The notes beneath the pieces are model-generated. The model searched no databases and was not told where the DNA came from. It saw only the letters and a list, made by a program, of their open reading frames with translations. Of a stretch of DNA of 64,000 nt, positions 30,646-39,458 are shown piece by piece (within the stretch, counting starts at the first letter, position 1; every line of letters starts with the position of its first letter). This DNA comes from Psychrobacter cibarius. Lineage in GTDB: Bacteria > Pseudomonadota > Gammaproteobacteria > Pseudomonadales > Moraxellaceae. The position numbers and the translations under genes are program-made. Where the stretch lies: NCBI GenBank assembly GCA_030686115.1, contig CP131612.1, positions 124,001 through 188,000 of the forward strand, in the 5' to 3' direction.

Positions 30646-31812
30646 ATGAATTTACATGAGTATCAAGCAAAAGAGCTATTAAAAAGCTATGGTTTGCCGA
30701 TTCAAGAAGGCATTATTGCCTATAACGGCGACGAAGCTGCTGCTGCTTTTGATAAAACGCCAACAGACATTGCGGTTATTAAAGCGCAAGTACATGCTGG
30801 TGGTCGCGGTAAAGCGGGTGGCGTAAAGCTGGTTAAAACTCGTGAAGAAGCCAAGCAAGTTGCTGAAGAGCTAATCGGAACCAATTTGGTTACTTTCCAA
30901 ACTGACGCTGATGGCCAACCAGTTAACTTCGTATTGGTTGCAGAAGATATGTACCCAGTACAAACTGAGCTATATCTTGGTGCAGTTGTTGATCGTTCTA
31001 CGCGTCGCGTAACGTTCATGGCATCAACCGAAGGCGGCGTTGATATCGAAGAAGTCGCAAATGAGACACCAGAAAAAATCTTTAAAGTAAACGTTGATCC
31101 TTTAGTTGGTTTGATGCCTTTCCAAGCACGTGATGTGGCATTCAAACTAGGCTTAGAAGGCAAGCAAATCAATCAATTCGTTAAATTAATGACGGGCGCT
31201 TATCAAGCATTCATCGATAACGATTTTGCCTTGTTAGAAATCAACCCATTAGCCGTTCGTGAAAATGGCGAAATCGTTTGTGTTGATGGCAAAATTGGTA
31301 TCGATTCAAACGCACTGTATCGTCTGCCTAAAATCGCAGCACTACAAGACAAGTCACAAGAAAATGAGCGTGAGCTTAAAGCGGCTGAGTTTGACCTAAA
31401 CTATGTTGCTCTAGAAGGCAATATCGGTTGTATGGTTAACGGTGCTGGTCTTGCTATGGCAACGATGGACATCATCAAATTGTATGGCGGCAAGCCTGCT
31501 AACTTCTTGGACGTTGGTGGCGGCGCAACTAAAGATCGCGTTGTTGAAGCATTCAAGATTATTCTTGAAGACAGCAGCGTTGAAGGTGTTCTAATCAACA
31601 TCTTCGGTGGTATCGTACGTTGTGACATGATTGCAGAAGCGATTATCGCTGCTATCAAAGAAGTTGACGTAAAAGTACCTGTTGTTGTCCGTCTAGAGGG
31701 TAACAACGCTGAAAAAGGCGCGCAAATCCTAGAAGAGTCTGGTCTGAAATTGATTTCTGCCCAAGGCCTATCAGATGCGGCTCAAAAAATTGTCGATGCT
31801 GTTAAAGCTTAA
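30646..31812 (+). CDS. sucC: Succinyl-CoA synthetase beta subunit SucC
   Basis: With SucD it makes succinate and ATP/GTP from succinyl-CoA. Typical start [19 protein letters not shown] with an ATP-grasp domain, [17 protein letters not shown] for nucleotide binding, [12 protein letters not shown] for metal binding and the C-terminal [13 protein letters not shown] and [13 protein letters not shown] segments. The length of 388 is exact for the family. ATG 30646 has AAAGGA. A 152-bp gap separates it from sucD, longer than in many species. Confidence 0.98.
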   Translation: MNLHEYQAKELLKSYGLPIQEGIIAYNGDEAAAAFDKTPTDIAVIKAQVHAGGRGKAGGVKLVKTREEAKQVAEELIGTNLVTFQTDADGQPVNFVLVAEDMYPVQTELYLGAVVDRSTRRVTFMASTEGGVDIEEVANETPEKIFKVNVDPLVGLMPFQARDVAFKLGLEGKQINQFVKLMTGAYQAFIDNDFALLEINPLAVRENGEIVCVDGKIGIDSNALYRLPKIAALQDKSQENERELKAAEFDLNYVALEGNIGCMVNGAGLAMATMDIIKLYGGKPANFLDVGGGATKDRVVEAFKIILEDSSVEGVLINIFGGIVRCDMIAEAIIAAIKEVDVKVPVVVRLEGNNAEKGAQILEESGLKLISAQGLSDAAQKIVDAVKA

Positions 31813-31964
31813 TATATTTGAGGCATAGCCCTCTAAATATACGTGCTTAAACATAGTAGTCAACGCGTGATAGCAGCTTGTTGGTATAAATTTATCATTA
31901 ACATTTAATGGATAACACATCATCAAGTGGCTATTGCAAGACAACCGAATACAAGGAATAAATA

Positions 31965-32840
31965 ATGAGTGTATTAATCGATAAAGATACCAAAGTATTG
32001 GTACAAGGTTTTACGGGTAAAAATGGTACGTTTCACTCTGAACAAGCGATCGAATATGGTACTAAAGTCGTCGGCGGTGTAACCCCAGGTAAAGGCGGTC
32101 AAACGCATTTAGGCCTACCAGTATTCAACACGATGGCAGAAGCTATGGAAGCCACCCAAGCTGACGCTTCTGTTATCTATGTACCAGCACCGTTCGTACT
32201 AGATTCTATCGTTGAAGCGGTAGATGCTGGTGTTAAATTGATTATCGTTATTACTGAAGGCGTGCCTACTTTAGACATGCTAAAAGCAAAACGTTATATC
32301 GAAGAAGCTGAAGGCGTACGCATGGTTGGTCCTAACTGCCCAGGTGTTATCACGCCAGGTCAGTGCAAAATCGGTATCATGCCAGGTCATATCCATTTAC
32401 CAGGTAAAGTCGGTATCATCTCACGCTCTGGTACATTGACTTATGAAGCCGTTGCTCAGACCACTAAGCTTGGTTTTGGTCAGTCAACTTGTATCGGTAT
32501 CGGTGGTGATCCTATCCCTGGTATGAACCAAATTGATGCGTTGAAACTGTTCCAAGAAGATCCACAAACTGAAGCGATTATTCTAATCGGTGAGATCGGT
32601 GGTACTGCTGAAGAAGAAGCAGCTGCTTATATCAAAGACCATGTAACCAAGCCAGTCGTTGGTTATATCGCTGGTGTTACCGCTCCAGAAGGCAAGCGTA
32701 TGGGTCATGCTGGCGCTATTATCTCTGGTGGTCAAGGTACTGCTGAAGAGAAATTCAAAGCGTTTGAAGATGCTGGTATCGCGTATACACGTGACCCATC
32801 TAAGCTTGGCGAGAAATTAAAAGAAGTTACTGGTTGGTAA
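31965..32840 (+). CDS. sucD: Succinyl-CoA synthetase alpha subunit SucD
   Basis: CoA-binding and phospho-histidine subunit of succinyl-CoA synthetase. It has the CoA fold [36 protein letters not shown], the GPNCPGVI segment and the active-site His in [15 protein letters not shown]. The length of 291 is normal. ATG 31965 has AAGGAA. A strong terminator ends the TCA block just after it. Confidence 0.98.
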   Translation: MSVLIDKDTKVLVQGFTGKNGTFHSEQAIEYGTKVVGGVTPGKGGQTHLGLPVFNTMAEAMEATQADASVIYVPAPFVLDSIVEAVDAGVKLIIVITEGVPTLDMLKAKRYIEEAEGVRMVGPNCPGVITPGQCKIGIMPGHIHLPGKVGIISRSGTLTYEAVAQTTKLGFGQSTCIGIGGDPIPGMNQIDALKLFQEDPQTEAIILIGEIGGTAEEEAAAYIKDHVTKPVVGYIAGVTAPEGKRMGHAGAIISGGQGTAEEKFKAFEDAGIAYTRDPSKLGEKLKEVTGW

Positions 32841-32890
32841 GATAGGCATAAGTCTACAGTTTAACTACCAAAACTGCATTGCAAAGAAAC

Positions 32891-32922
32891 AAAGACACCC
32901 CTACAATGGGGTGTCTTTTTTT
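32891..32922 (+). terminator. Terminator after sucD, 20 bp before galE
   Basis: AAAGACACCCC (32891-32901) pairs perfectly with GGGGTGTCTTT (32908-32918), followed by a T-run. It lies so close to the galE start that it may also act as an attenuator for the polysaccharide operon. Confidence 0.93.
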
Positions 32923-32939
32923 GTCTCAAAAATAAATTT

Positions 32940-33971
32940 ATGAAAAACAAGATACTAGTTACGGGCGGTGCGGGTTATATTGGCACACACACCTGTATCG
33001 CACTGCATGAAGTTGGGTATGATATTGTAGTTTACGACAACTTATCTAATAGTAGTCGTGAAGCAATCAATCGCATCTCGGCTCTCATTGGTCAACCTAT
33101 TGATTTTATCGAAGGCGATATTCGCGATGCTGAGTCACTTAAACAAGTATTTTCGTTCCATCGTTTCTTCGGCGTGATTCACTTCGCTGGACTAAAAGCA
33201 GTTGGTGAATCTGTTGCCAAGCCATTGCTGTACTACAATAACAACGTCAGTGGTACCATTACCTTACTACAGGTGATGGCAGAGTATGATGTCAAAAACC
33301 TCGTTTTTTCTTCCTCTGCGACTGTTTATGGTGATCCCGAAACTCTACCTATCGATGAGAACTCAAAGCGCTCTTGTACCAATCCCTATGGTCAGAGCAA
33401 ACTTGCCGTCGAGCACATATTAGAAGACCTTGCCGTATCCGATGACAGTTGGAACCTGATTCCTCTGAGATACTTTAATCCAGTAGGGGCGCATCCATCA
33501 GGTCAGATTGGCGAAGATCCAAATGATATACCGAATAATTTGATGCCTTATATCTCTCAAGTAGCTGTTGGTAAGCTTGTCAAACTTAATATTTTTGGTA
33601 ATGACTATCCAACTATTGATGGTACTGGTGTGCGTGATTTTATCCATGTCACTGACTTGGCAACAGGTCATGTCGCTGCGTTAAATTATTTAGAGCGACA
33701 AGTGGCACCAGTAGGATTTTTACCGATTAATTTAGGCACTGGTAAAGGTACTTCTGTATTAGAGTTAGTAACGGCATTTTCTAACGTTTCTGGACAACCA
33801 ATTCCTTATCAATTTGCAGACCGCCGCGCAGGTGACATTGCTAGTTGCTATGCAAGTGCTGATAAGGCAAAGGAGCTATTAGGCTGGGAGGCAAAACTAT
33901 CTATCACTGACATGTGCCAAGATACATGGCGGTGGCAAAGCATGAATCCTAATGGGTATTATATAAAATAA
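32940..33971 (+). CDS. galE: UDP-glucose 4-epimerase GalE
   Basis: Interconverts UDP-glucose and UDP-galactose, and possibly the N-acetyl forms. The extended short-chain fold is clear: NAD motif KILVTGGAGYIGTHTCIAL, catalytic Ser/Tyr/Lys in VFSSSATVYGDPE and NPYGQSKLAVEHIL, and the GTGVRDFIHVTDLATGHVAAL segment. The 343 residues are normal. The ribosome site before ATG 32940 is weak and almost no promoter room exists after the preceding terminator. It opens the galE-wecB-wecC-GT-lyase-hydrolase run. Confidence 0.95.
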   Translation: MKNKILVTGGAGYIGTHTCIALHEVGYDIVVYDNLSNSSREAINRISALIGQPIDFIEGDIRDAESLKQVFSFHRFFGVIHFAGLKAVGESVAKPLLYYNNNVSGTITLLQVMAEYDVKNLVFSSSATVYGDPETLPIDENSKRSCTNPYGQSKLAVEHILEDLAVSDDSWNLIPLRYFNPVGAHPSGQIGEDPNDIPNNLMPYISQVAVGKLVKLNIFGNDYPTIDGTGVRDFIHVTDLATGHVAALNYLERQVAPVGFLPINLGTGKGTSVLELVTAFSNVSGQPIPYQFADRRAGDIASCYASADKAKELLGWEAKLSITDMCQDTWRWQSMNPNGYYIK

Positions 33972-34010
33972 TTTATATCGAAAATATATTGTAATTAATA
34001 AGAGAACTTT

Positions 34011-35150
34011 ATGATAAAAGTACTAAGCATTTTTGGCACACGTCCTGAAGCCATTAAAATGGCACCAGTGGTCAAAGCCTTAGAAGCTAACCCTAATATT
34101 CAATCATTAGTTTGTGTGACAGCACAGCATCGTGAAATGCTTGATCAGGTATTGTCGTTATTTGAGATCACACCTGATTATGACTTAGATATTATGAAGT
34201 CTGGTCAAAGTTTGACTCAAGCCAGTTCAAGAATGCTACTTGCTCTTGAACCTATTCTTGAAGAGTGTCAGCCAGATTTAGTATTGGTTCACGGTGATAC
34301 CTCAACTACCTTATGCGGAGCGCAGGCTGCTTTTTATCAACAGATTCCTATTGGTCATGTAGAGTCTGGATTACGTACCTACAATATTTACTCTCCATGG
34401 CCAGAAGAAGCTAATAGACAACTAACCAGCATTATTACTAAACTACATTTTGCACCCACCAAAACGGCTGCTCAGCATCTATATGATGAACATAATAATC
34501 CTAACTTCATTTATGTCACTGGGAATACAGTCGTTGACGCACTATTAGATGTTAAAAATAAACTAGAAACTAATGAGATGCTGAGATTTGAATTACAGCA
34601 ACAGTTCTCAGAATTAGACTTTACCAAGCGTCGTGTATTGATTACCGGGCATCGCCGAGAAAATTTTGGTGATGGTTTTGAGTCGATCTGCCAAGCAATT
34701 CAGGAGCTTGCTCAAAAATACCCAGATTATGAGTTTGTTTATCCTGTACATTTGAACCCCAATGTGAAAGAACCAGTTGGACGTTTATTACGTGGTCTTG
34801 ATAATGTTAGGTTAATTCAACCGCAGGACTACCTACCATTCGTCTATTTGATGAGTACCAGTCATATTATCTTAACTGACTCTGGTGGTATTCAAGAAGA
34901 AGCTCCGTCGCTCGGTATTCCAGTTCTAGTGATGCGTGAAACAACTGAGCGTCAAGAGGCAGTTGAAGCAGGAACCGTTAAATTAGTTGGTACTCATCAC
35001 GCTACTATTGTGGCTGAAGTTAGTAATCTCATTGAAAATGAGGCTTTATACTTAAAGATGAGTGAGGCACATAATCCGTACGGTGATGGGCAGGCTTCAC
35101 AACGTATAGCAAAGACGATTGTTAATTTTTTTGGACATAAAGAAGCTTAG
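34011..35150 (+). CDS. wecB: UDP-N-acetylglucosamine 2-epimerase (non-hydrolysing) WecB
   Basis: Converts UDP-GlcNAc to UDP-ManNAc in the cytoplasm. Evidence: start KVLSIFGTRPEAIKMAPVVKAL, the VTAQHREMLDQVLSLF motif, VHGDTSTTLCGAQAAFY, HVESGLRTYNIYSPWPEEANR, TGHRRENFGDGFESI and LTDSGGIQEEAPSLGIPVLV. The 379 residues are standard. ATG 34011 has AAGAGAA. It lies directly before wecC, its pathway partner. Confidence 0.97.
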   Translation: MIKVLSIFGTRPEAIKMAPVVKALEANPNIQSLVCVTAQHREMLDQVLSLFEITPDYDLDIMKSGQSLTQASSRMLLALEPILEECQPDLVLVHGDTSTTLCGAQAAFYQQIPIGHVESGLRTYNIYSPWPEEANRQLTSIITKLHFAPTKTAAQHLYDEHNNPNFIYVTGNTVVDALLDVKNKLETNEMLRFELQQQFSELDFTKRRVLITGHRRENFGDGFESICQAIQELAQKYPDYEFVYPVHLNPNVKEPVGRLLRGLDNVRLIQPQDYLPFVYLMSTSHIILTDSGGIQEEAPSLGIPVLVMRETTERQEAVEAGTVKLVGTHHATIVAEVSNLIENEALYLKMSEAHNPYGDGQASQRIAKTIVNFFGHKEA

Positions 35151-35189
35151 AAAATTGAATCGACTATGAATAAATTAAGTGAGAGAAAG

Positions 35190-36437
35190 ATGAAAAATAT
35201 TTGTGTGTTTGGTCTAGGATATATTGGTTTACCGACAGCCGCGATGTTCGCACATCATGGTGCCAATGTTATTGGTGTCGATGTTAATCCGCATGCGGTT
35301 GAAACGATTAATCAAGGCAAGATTCATATCGTAGAGCCAGGTTTAGAAGCAATTGTCAAAAAAGCTGTTGATAATGGTAAGCTTAAAGCTAGCCTTACAC
35401 CAGTACACTCAGATGCTTATCTCATCGCAGTACCGACGCCTTTCAAAGGTGATGATCACGAACCTGATTTATCCTATATTCATGCTGTTAGTAAAGCATT
35501 AGCTCCTCTGTTAGAAAAAGGTGACGTGGTAATTCTAGAGTCAACCTCACCAGTGGGTGCCACTGAGAAAATGGTCGAATGGCTCGCTGAAGAGCGCCCT
35601 GATCTTACTTTTCCTAAGTATCATGAGCCTGAAAATGAAGCCGATATCTTTGTTGCTTATTGCCCCGAGCGTGTACTGCCAGGTAAGGTAGTAGAAGAGC
35701 TGATTTCAAATGATCGTATTATTGGTGGAATGACCAAAGAATCGACGGAAAAAGCCCAAGAAGTGTATCGTATATTCGTAGAAGGTGATTTGCTCGCAAC
35801 CAACTCTCGCACTGCTGAAATGGCAAAGCTCACTGAAAACGCCTCTCGTGATGTGAGTATTGCTTTTGCTAACGAGCTCTCTATCATATCTGATAAATTA
35901 GATATTAACGTATGGGAACTGATTGAGCTGGCCAATCATCATCCACGGGTGAACATTCTACAGCCTGGTGCTGGAGTCGGGGGTCATTGTATCGCTGTGG
36001 ACCCTTGGTTTATCGTTAATCAAAACCCAGACGAAGCTAAGATTATTCGTGCTGCACGTGAGATAAATGATAATAAGCCTAACTGGGTTATTGGAAAAAT
36101 TAAGGGCGAGGTAGACAAGTTAAAAAAGCAAGGGATTGATAAGCCGACAGTAGCGTTATTAGGTTTAGCATTTAAACCTGATATTGATGATTTACGTGAG
36201 AGCCCTGCAGTTCATATTGCGAGACTAATGCTAAAAGACTTATCCGTTAATATGCTGTTCGTTGAGCCTAATATTGATAAACTACCGAAAGACTTAGAAT
36301 TAGGGACACTTATTTCTCTAGGGGAAGCAGTTCATTCAGCAGATTTGTTGGTTATCTTAGTCGCTCATAATGAATTTAAGACATTATCAGCTAGAGATAG
36401 AACATTCTTGTTAGATATAGCTGGAATATTCCGTTAA
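35190..36437 (+). CDS. wecC: UDP-N-acetyl-D-mannosamine dehydrogenase WecC
   Basis: Oxidises UDP-ManNAc to UDP-ManNAcA with NAD+. It matches E. coli WecC almost segment for segment: CVFGLGYIGLPTAAMFA, AVPTPFKGDDHEPDLSY, ESTSPVGATEKMVEWLAEE, AYCPERVLPGKV, TNSRTAEMAKLTEN, the catalytic-Cys motif GAGVGGHCIAVDPWF and GLAFKPDIDDLRESPAV. ATG 35190 starts next to the Rossmann strand and follows GAGAGAAAG; ATG 35166 would add eight residues. It is 16 bp from the next gene. Confidence 0.97.
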   Translation: MKNICVFGLGYIGLPTAAMFAHHGANVIGVDVNPHAVETINQGKIHIVEPGLEAIVKKAVDNGKLKASLTPVHSDAYLIAVPTPFKGDDHEPDLSYIHAVSKALAPLLEKGDVVILESTSPVGATEKMVEWLAEERPDLTFPKYHEPENEADIFVAYCPERVLPGKVVEELISNDRIIGGMTKESTEKAQEVYRIFVEGDLLATNSRTAEMAKLTENASRDVSIAFANELSIISDKLDINVWELIELANHHPRVNILQPGAGVGGHCIAVDPWFIVNQNPDEAKIIRAAREINDNKPNWVIGKIKGEVDKLKKQGIDKPTVALLGLAFKPDIDDLRESPAVHIARLMLKDLSVNMLFVEPNIDKLPKDLELGTLISLGEAVHSADLLVILVAHNEFKTLSARDRTFLLDIAGIFR

Positions 36438-36453
36438 AAGGAGCAGTGTAAAT

Positions 36454-39408
36454 ATGAAAATTTTTAAGAGTTTTAAATTTTATAATGAATCTGAAAATAT
36501 TAACGAAAAGAACTCGCAATATATATCATATAGGTTATTTAATTTAATACAAAAACTGAAAAGACGGAATATTACTAGTACAGATTTTATCGCTAAAATT
36601 TTAATACTTCATCTTAGGAGTGAAGGGGTAAAGCATGGTTCAGAGAAATACAACATTATTATAAATAAGGCTTTAAGAATAATAGAAGAGACGAATAATA
36701 TTGATAACCTTATATCGATAATTGAAGATAAAAATATTGATAGTATAAAATTCACAAGATATTTAAAGAAACTAGATAAAAATAAAATAGTACAAGATGG
36801 TAAAGTGAACGAGGTTTGGGCTAATATATCTTTTCCAAACAACACAAGTAATTATTTTTCTTTATCTGAATATGCAAATGGGAAATATAGATTCTTGATT
36901 ACGCATCAGAACGATGAAGTATTTAAAAATAAAAAAGCATTAATTCTTTTTTTTGGTGAATTCCCAACTTATATAAGGAAAGAAAAAGGCCTTCTTTTAG
37001 GAGATTCAAATAATCAAGCTTTTTGTTATATGGGTTCGGGATCAAAGAAGGATGGATTATACTATCAAGACTTTTATATGGAAATTGATGAGAAAATAAA
37101 AAAGGCTCAGTTGTTTTTTTATTCACCTATTGCAAACTTGAATATTGATAGTTTTGTCATAGAAAATTGTGCTCTCGTTAAAAATGAGATTGGTGAAGGC
37201 GCTTCTGAAAAAAACAATGTATGGTCAAATATTAATTTAAATAACATTAATACTGAAAGTATAGAGTTCTTGTTATATGCAGATATAAATGCAAATGTCG
37301 TTGATGGCTCTTCTGTATGGTTTTCATCAATGGCAAGCATATTAGCATCTAAAGGCAAAACAGCAGTAATCATAAAAGAAAACCTCAGGCATGATCAAGT
37401 TGTTTCAAATATTGAAAACAGCCAAAACATACAGCTAATCACACCTGAAAAGGTAGGGTATGATGGTATATTCAATATAGAAAAAGGTGTGGATTTATTA
37501 AGGAAAATTGATGACATTTCTCCTAACATAAGAATTGTTGTCGTTAGAGGGTGCGAAGTAGCTTATCAAATTTCTCAAACCAGACAGTTTTTTAATAGGT
37601 TAGCTAGCTATATTACCGATTTTTATAGTATAGAAGACAATAAATTACTGATAAATGAAGATAAAGCAGAAAAAATAAAATTGATTAGTAATCGTTCAGC
37701 ATATTTTCTCACACAGACTCAACAAATTAAAAATGAATTAAATAAGATTGTTGAATGTAAGATTAATTATATTGATATTCCACCGCCAATTAATGATAAG
37801 TTCTTTAACTCCACTTATTCGAGCGTTGAAAAAATAGAAGATAATAACCCATTAGAAGATAGAGTAATAAAAATAGGGTATGCGGGTAAAATAACTCCAG
37901 GTTGGGGAGTGTTGGAATTATTCGAGTTTGTTGAAAATTTGAAAAACGAAGGTGTAAATGTACAGCTTTATATGGCAGCAAATAAAATATCTTCACCCAC
38001 TAATTTACAAGAATTTCGACAACAAATACAAAGTTGGTTTAATAAGCTTAATATAAATTACTACAATGACTTCAATAGAGAGCAAAGCCTTGAAATGCTT
38101 TCTAAAATGGATTTTATATGGTGTTTTAGACCAGCTAATTTTGAAAATTCTACATTAGAATTATCAACGAAGTTAGTGGAATCTGTTGCGATTGGTGGTA
38201 GATGTTTGTGTTATCCAAGTGCTATTAATATCAAATCATTGGGAAGAAATTATCCTTTTTTTATTAAGGACTATCATGATTTCAAAATAGTATTGGGTAA
38301 AAATAAATTGCAGCTTGATACTAATTTTTCTAAAAAGATTCAGAAAAATCATTCATTAAAAAATATTAGTGAAAATTTCCATAGCTATTTTCCATCAGAA
38401 TCTTTATCTAAAAATAAGCTACTCTTCGCAAGCCATGACTTTAAGTTTATTGATGCATATATTTCATATTTGAAATCACAACACGTACCTGTACGAAAAG
38501 AGGTTTGGGAATGGGGTGGTCATAAGAATGAGAAGCAGTTATTAGAAAGCTATAATTGGGCGGATACGATATTTTGTGAGTGGGGTTTAGCTAACGCTGT
38601 TTGGTATTCTAAAAACAATAGTAATAATAAGCCAATATATATTAGGATGCATGCTCAAGAAGTAAGAGCAAGAGCCCAAAAATTCGGCAATCAGATTGAA
38701 GTGAATAATATAGAAAAAATCATTTTTGTTTCTCAAAACATACGTGAGCAAGCTATTGATATTTTTGACTATCAAGAAAATAAGACTAACTTTATTCCCA
38801 ACTTCGTCATGGATGATGAGTTTTATTTTAGTAAAAAAAATAAAGGTAAAAATAGCGTAGTTTTAGGTTTGCTCGGGTTTGTTCCACAAACAAAGCGATT
38901 GGATCGAGCTGTATTACTTTTAGATTCTCTGCGTAAGTCTGGAGTTGATGCAACGCTGAGTGTAAAAGGTCATAGACCTGAAGAGCTGGAATTTATGCAT
39001 GCACCTTCACGAGTCAAGGAGTTAGATCATTATTATGATACATATAAAATGATAGAAGATCTCAAGCTAAGTGATTATGTTGATTTTGAAGGATGGAGTG
39101 CTAATGTGCGTAGTTGGTATGAAGGCATAGATATTATTTTATCTCCTTCGGAGAATGAATCATTTCACTATGCAATAGCTGACGGTGTGCTATCGGGGTG
39201 CTTGCCTGTGATATGGAACTGGAAAGAGGCAGATGTTATTTATCCTAAAAATTGGGTAATCAATAATATTAACGAAGCACAAGAGCTAATTAAGAGTTAT
39301 ATGAGTAATAATAATATCAATAATCTTAAGGCCGAAAATAGACTTCATTTAACTAATGAGTATAGTTTCAAAGTGATAAGTAATCATCTGAATAGATTTA
39401 TTCTTTAA
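36454..39408 (+). CDS. Large tandem GT-B glycosyltransferase with accessory domain
   Basis: A 984-residue cytoplasmic protein with two glycosyltransferase-like units. Residues 1-115 are helical and Lys/Ile/Asn-rich. About 120-250 is beta-rich (WANISFPNN to NLNIDSFVIENCAL), possibly a carbohydrate-binding-type module. About 270-620 is one GT-B unit (DINANVVDGSSVWFSSMASI, then YAGKITPGWGVLELFEF from 476). About 660-984 is a second GT4-like unit with LGFVPQTKRLDRAVLLLDSL and donor-site motif SPSENESFHYAIADGVLSGC. The usual EX7E appears as E902-x7-D910. The gene is AT-rich compared with its neighbours. ATG 36454 has AAGGAG. Donor, acceptor and linkage are unknown. Confidence 0.8.
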   Translation: MKIFKSFKFYNESENINEKNSQYISYRLFNLIQKLKRRNITSTDFIAKILILHLRSEGVKHGSEKYNIIINKALRIIEETNNIDNLISIIEDKNIDSIKFTRYLKKLDKNKIVQDGKVNEVWANISFPNNTSNYFSLSEYANGKYRFLITHQNDEVFKNKKALILFFGEFPTYIRKEKGLLLGDSNNQAFCYMGSGSKKDGLYYQDFYMEIDEKIKKAQLFFYSPIANLNIDSFVIENCALVKNEIGEGASEKNNVWSNINLNNINTESIEFLLYADINANVVDGSSVWFSSMASILASKGKTAVIIKENLRHDQVVSNIENSQNIQLITPEKVGYDGIFNIEKGVDLLRKIDDISPNIRIVVVRGCEVAYQISQTRQFFNRLASYITDFYSIEDNKLLINEDKAEKIKLISNRSAYFLTQTQQIKNELNKIVECKINYIDIPPPINDKFFNSTYSSVEKIEDNNPLEDRVIKIGYAGKITPGWGVLELFEFVENLKNEGVNVQLYMAANKISSPTNLQEFRQQIQSWFNKLNINYYNDFNREQSLEMLSKMDFIWCFRPANFENSTLELSTKLVESVAIGGRCLCYPSAINIKSLGRNYPFFIKDYHDFKIVLGKNKLQLDTNFSKKIQKNHSLKNISENFHSYFPSESLSKNKLLFASHDFKFIDAYISYLKSQHVPVRKEVWEWGGHKNEKQLLESYNWADTIFCEWGLANAVWYSKNNSNNKPIYIRMHAQEVRARAQKFGNQIEVNNIEKIIFVSQNIREQAIDIFDYQENKTNFIPNFVMDDEFYFSKKNKGKNSVVLGLLGFVPQTKRLDRAVLLLDSLRKSGVDATLSVKGHRPEELEFMHAPSRVKELDHYYDTYKMIEDLKLSDYVDFEGWSANVRSWYEGIDIILSPSENESFHYAIADGVLSGCLPVIWNWKEADVIYPKNWVINNINEAQELIKSYMSNNNINNLKAENRLHLTNEYSFKVISNHLNRFIL

Positions 39409-39458
39409 AAATTATATAGAAAATTAAACTCTTTACTACAATTTTTTTGGCTGATTTT

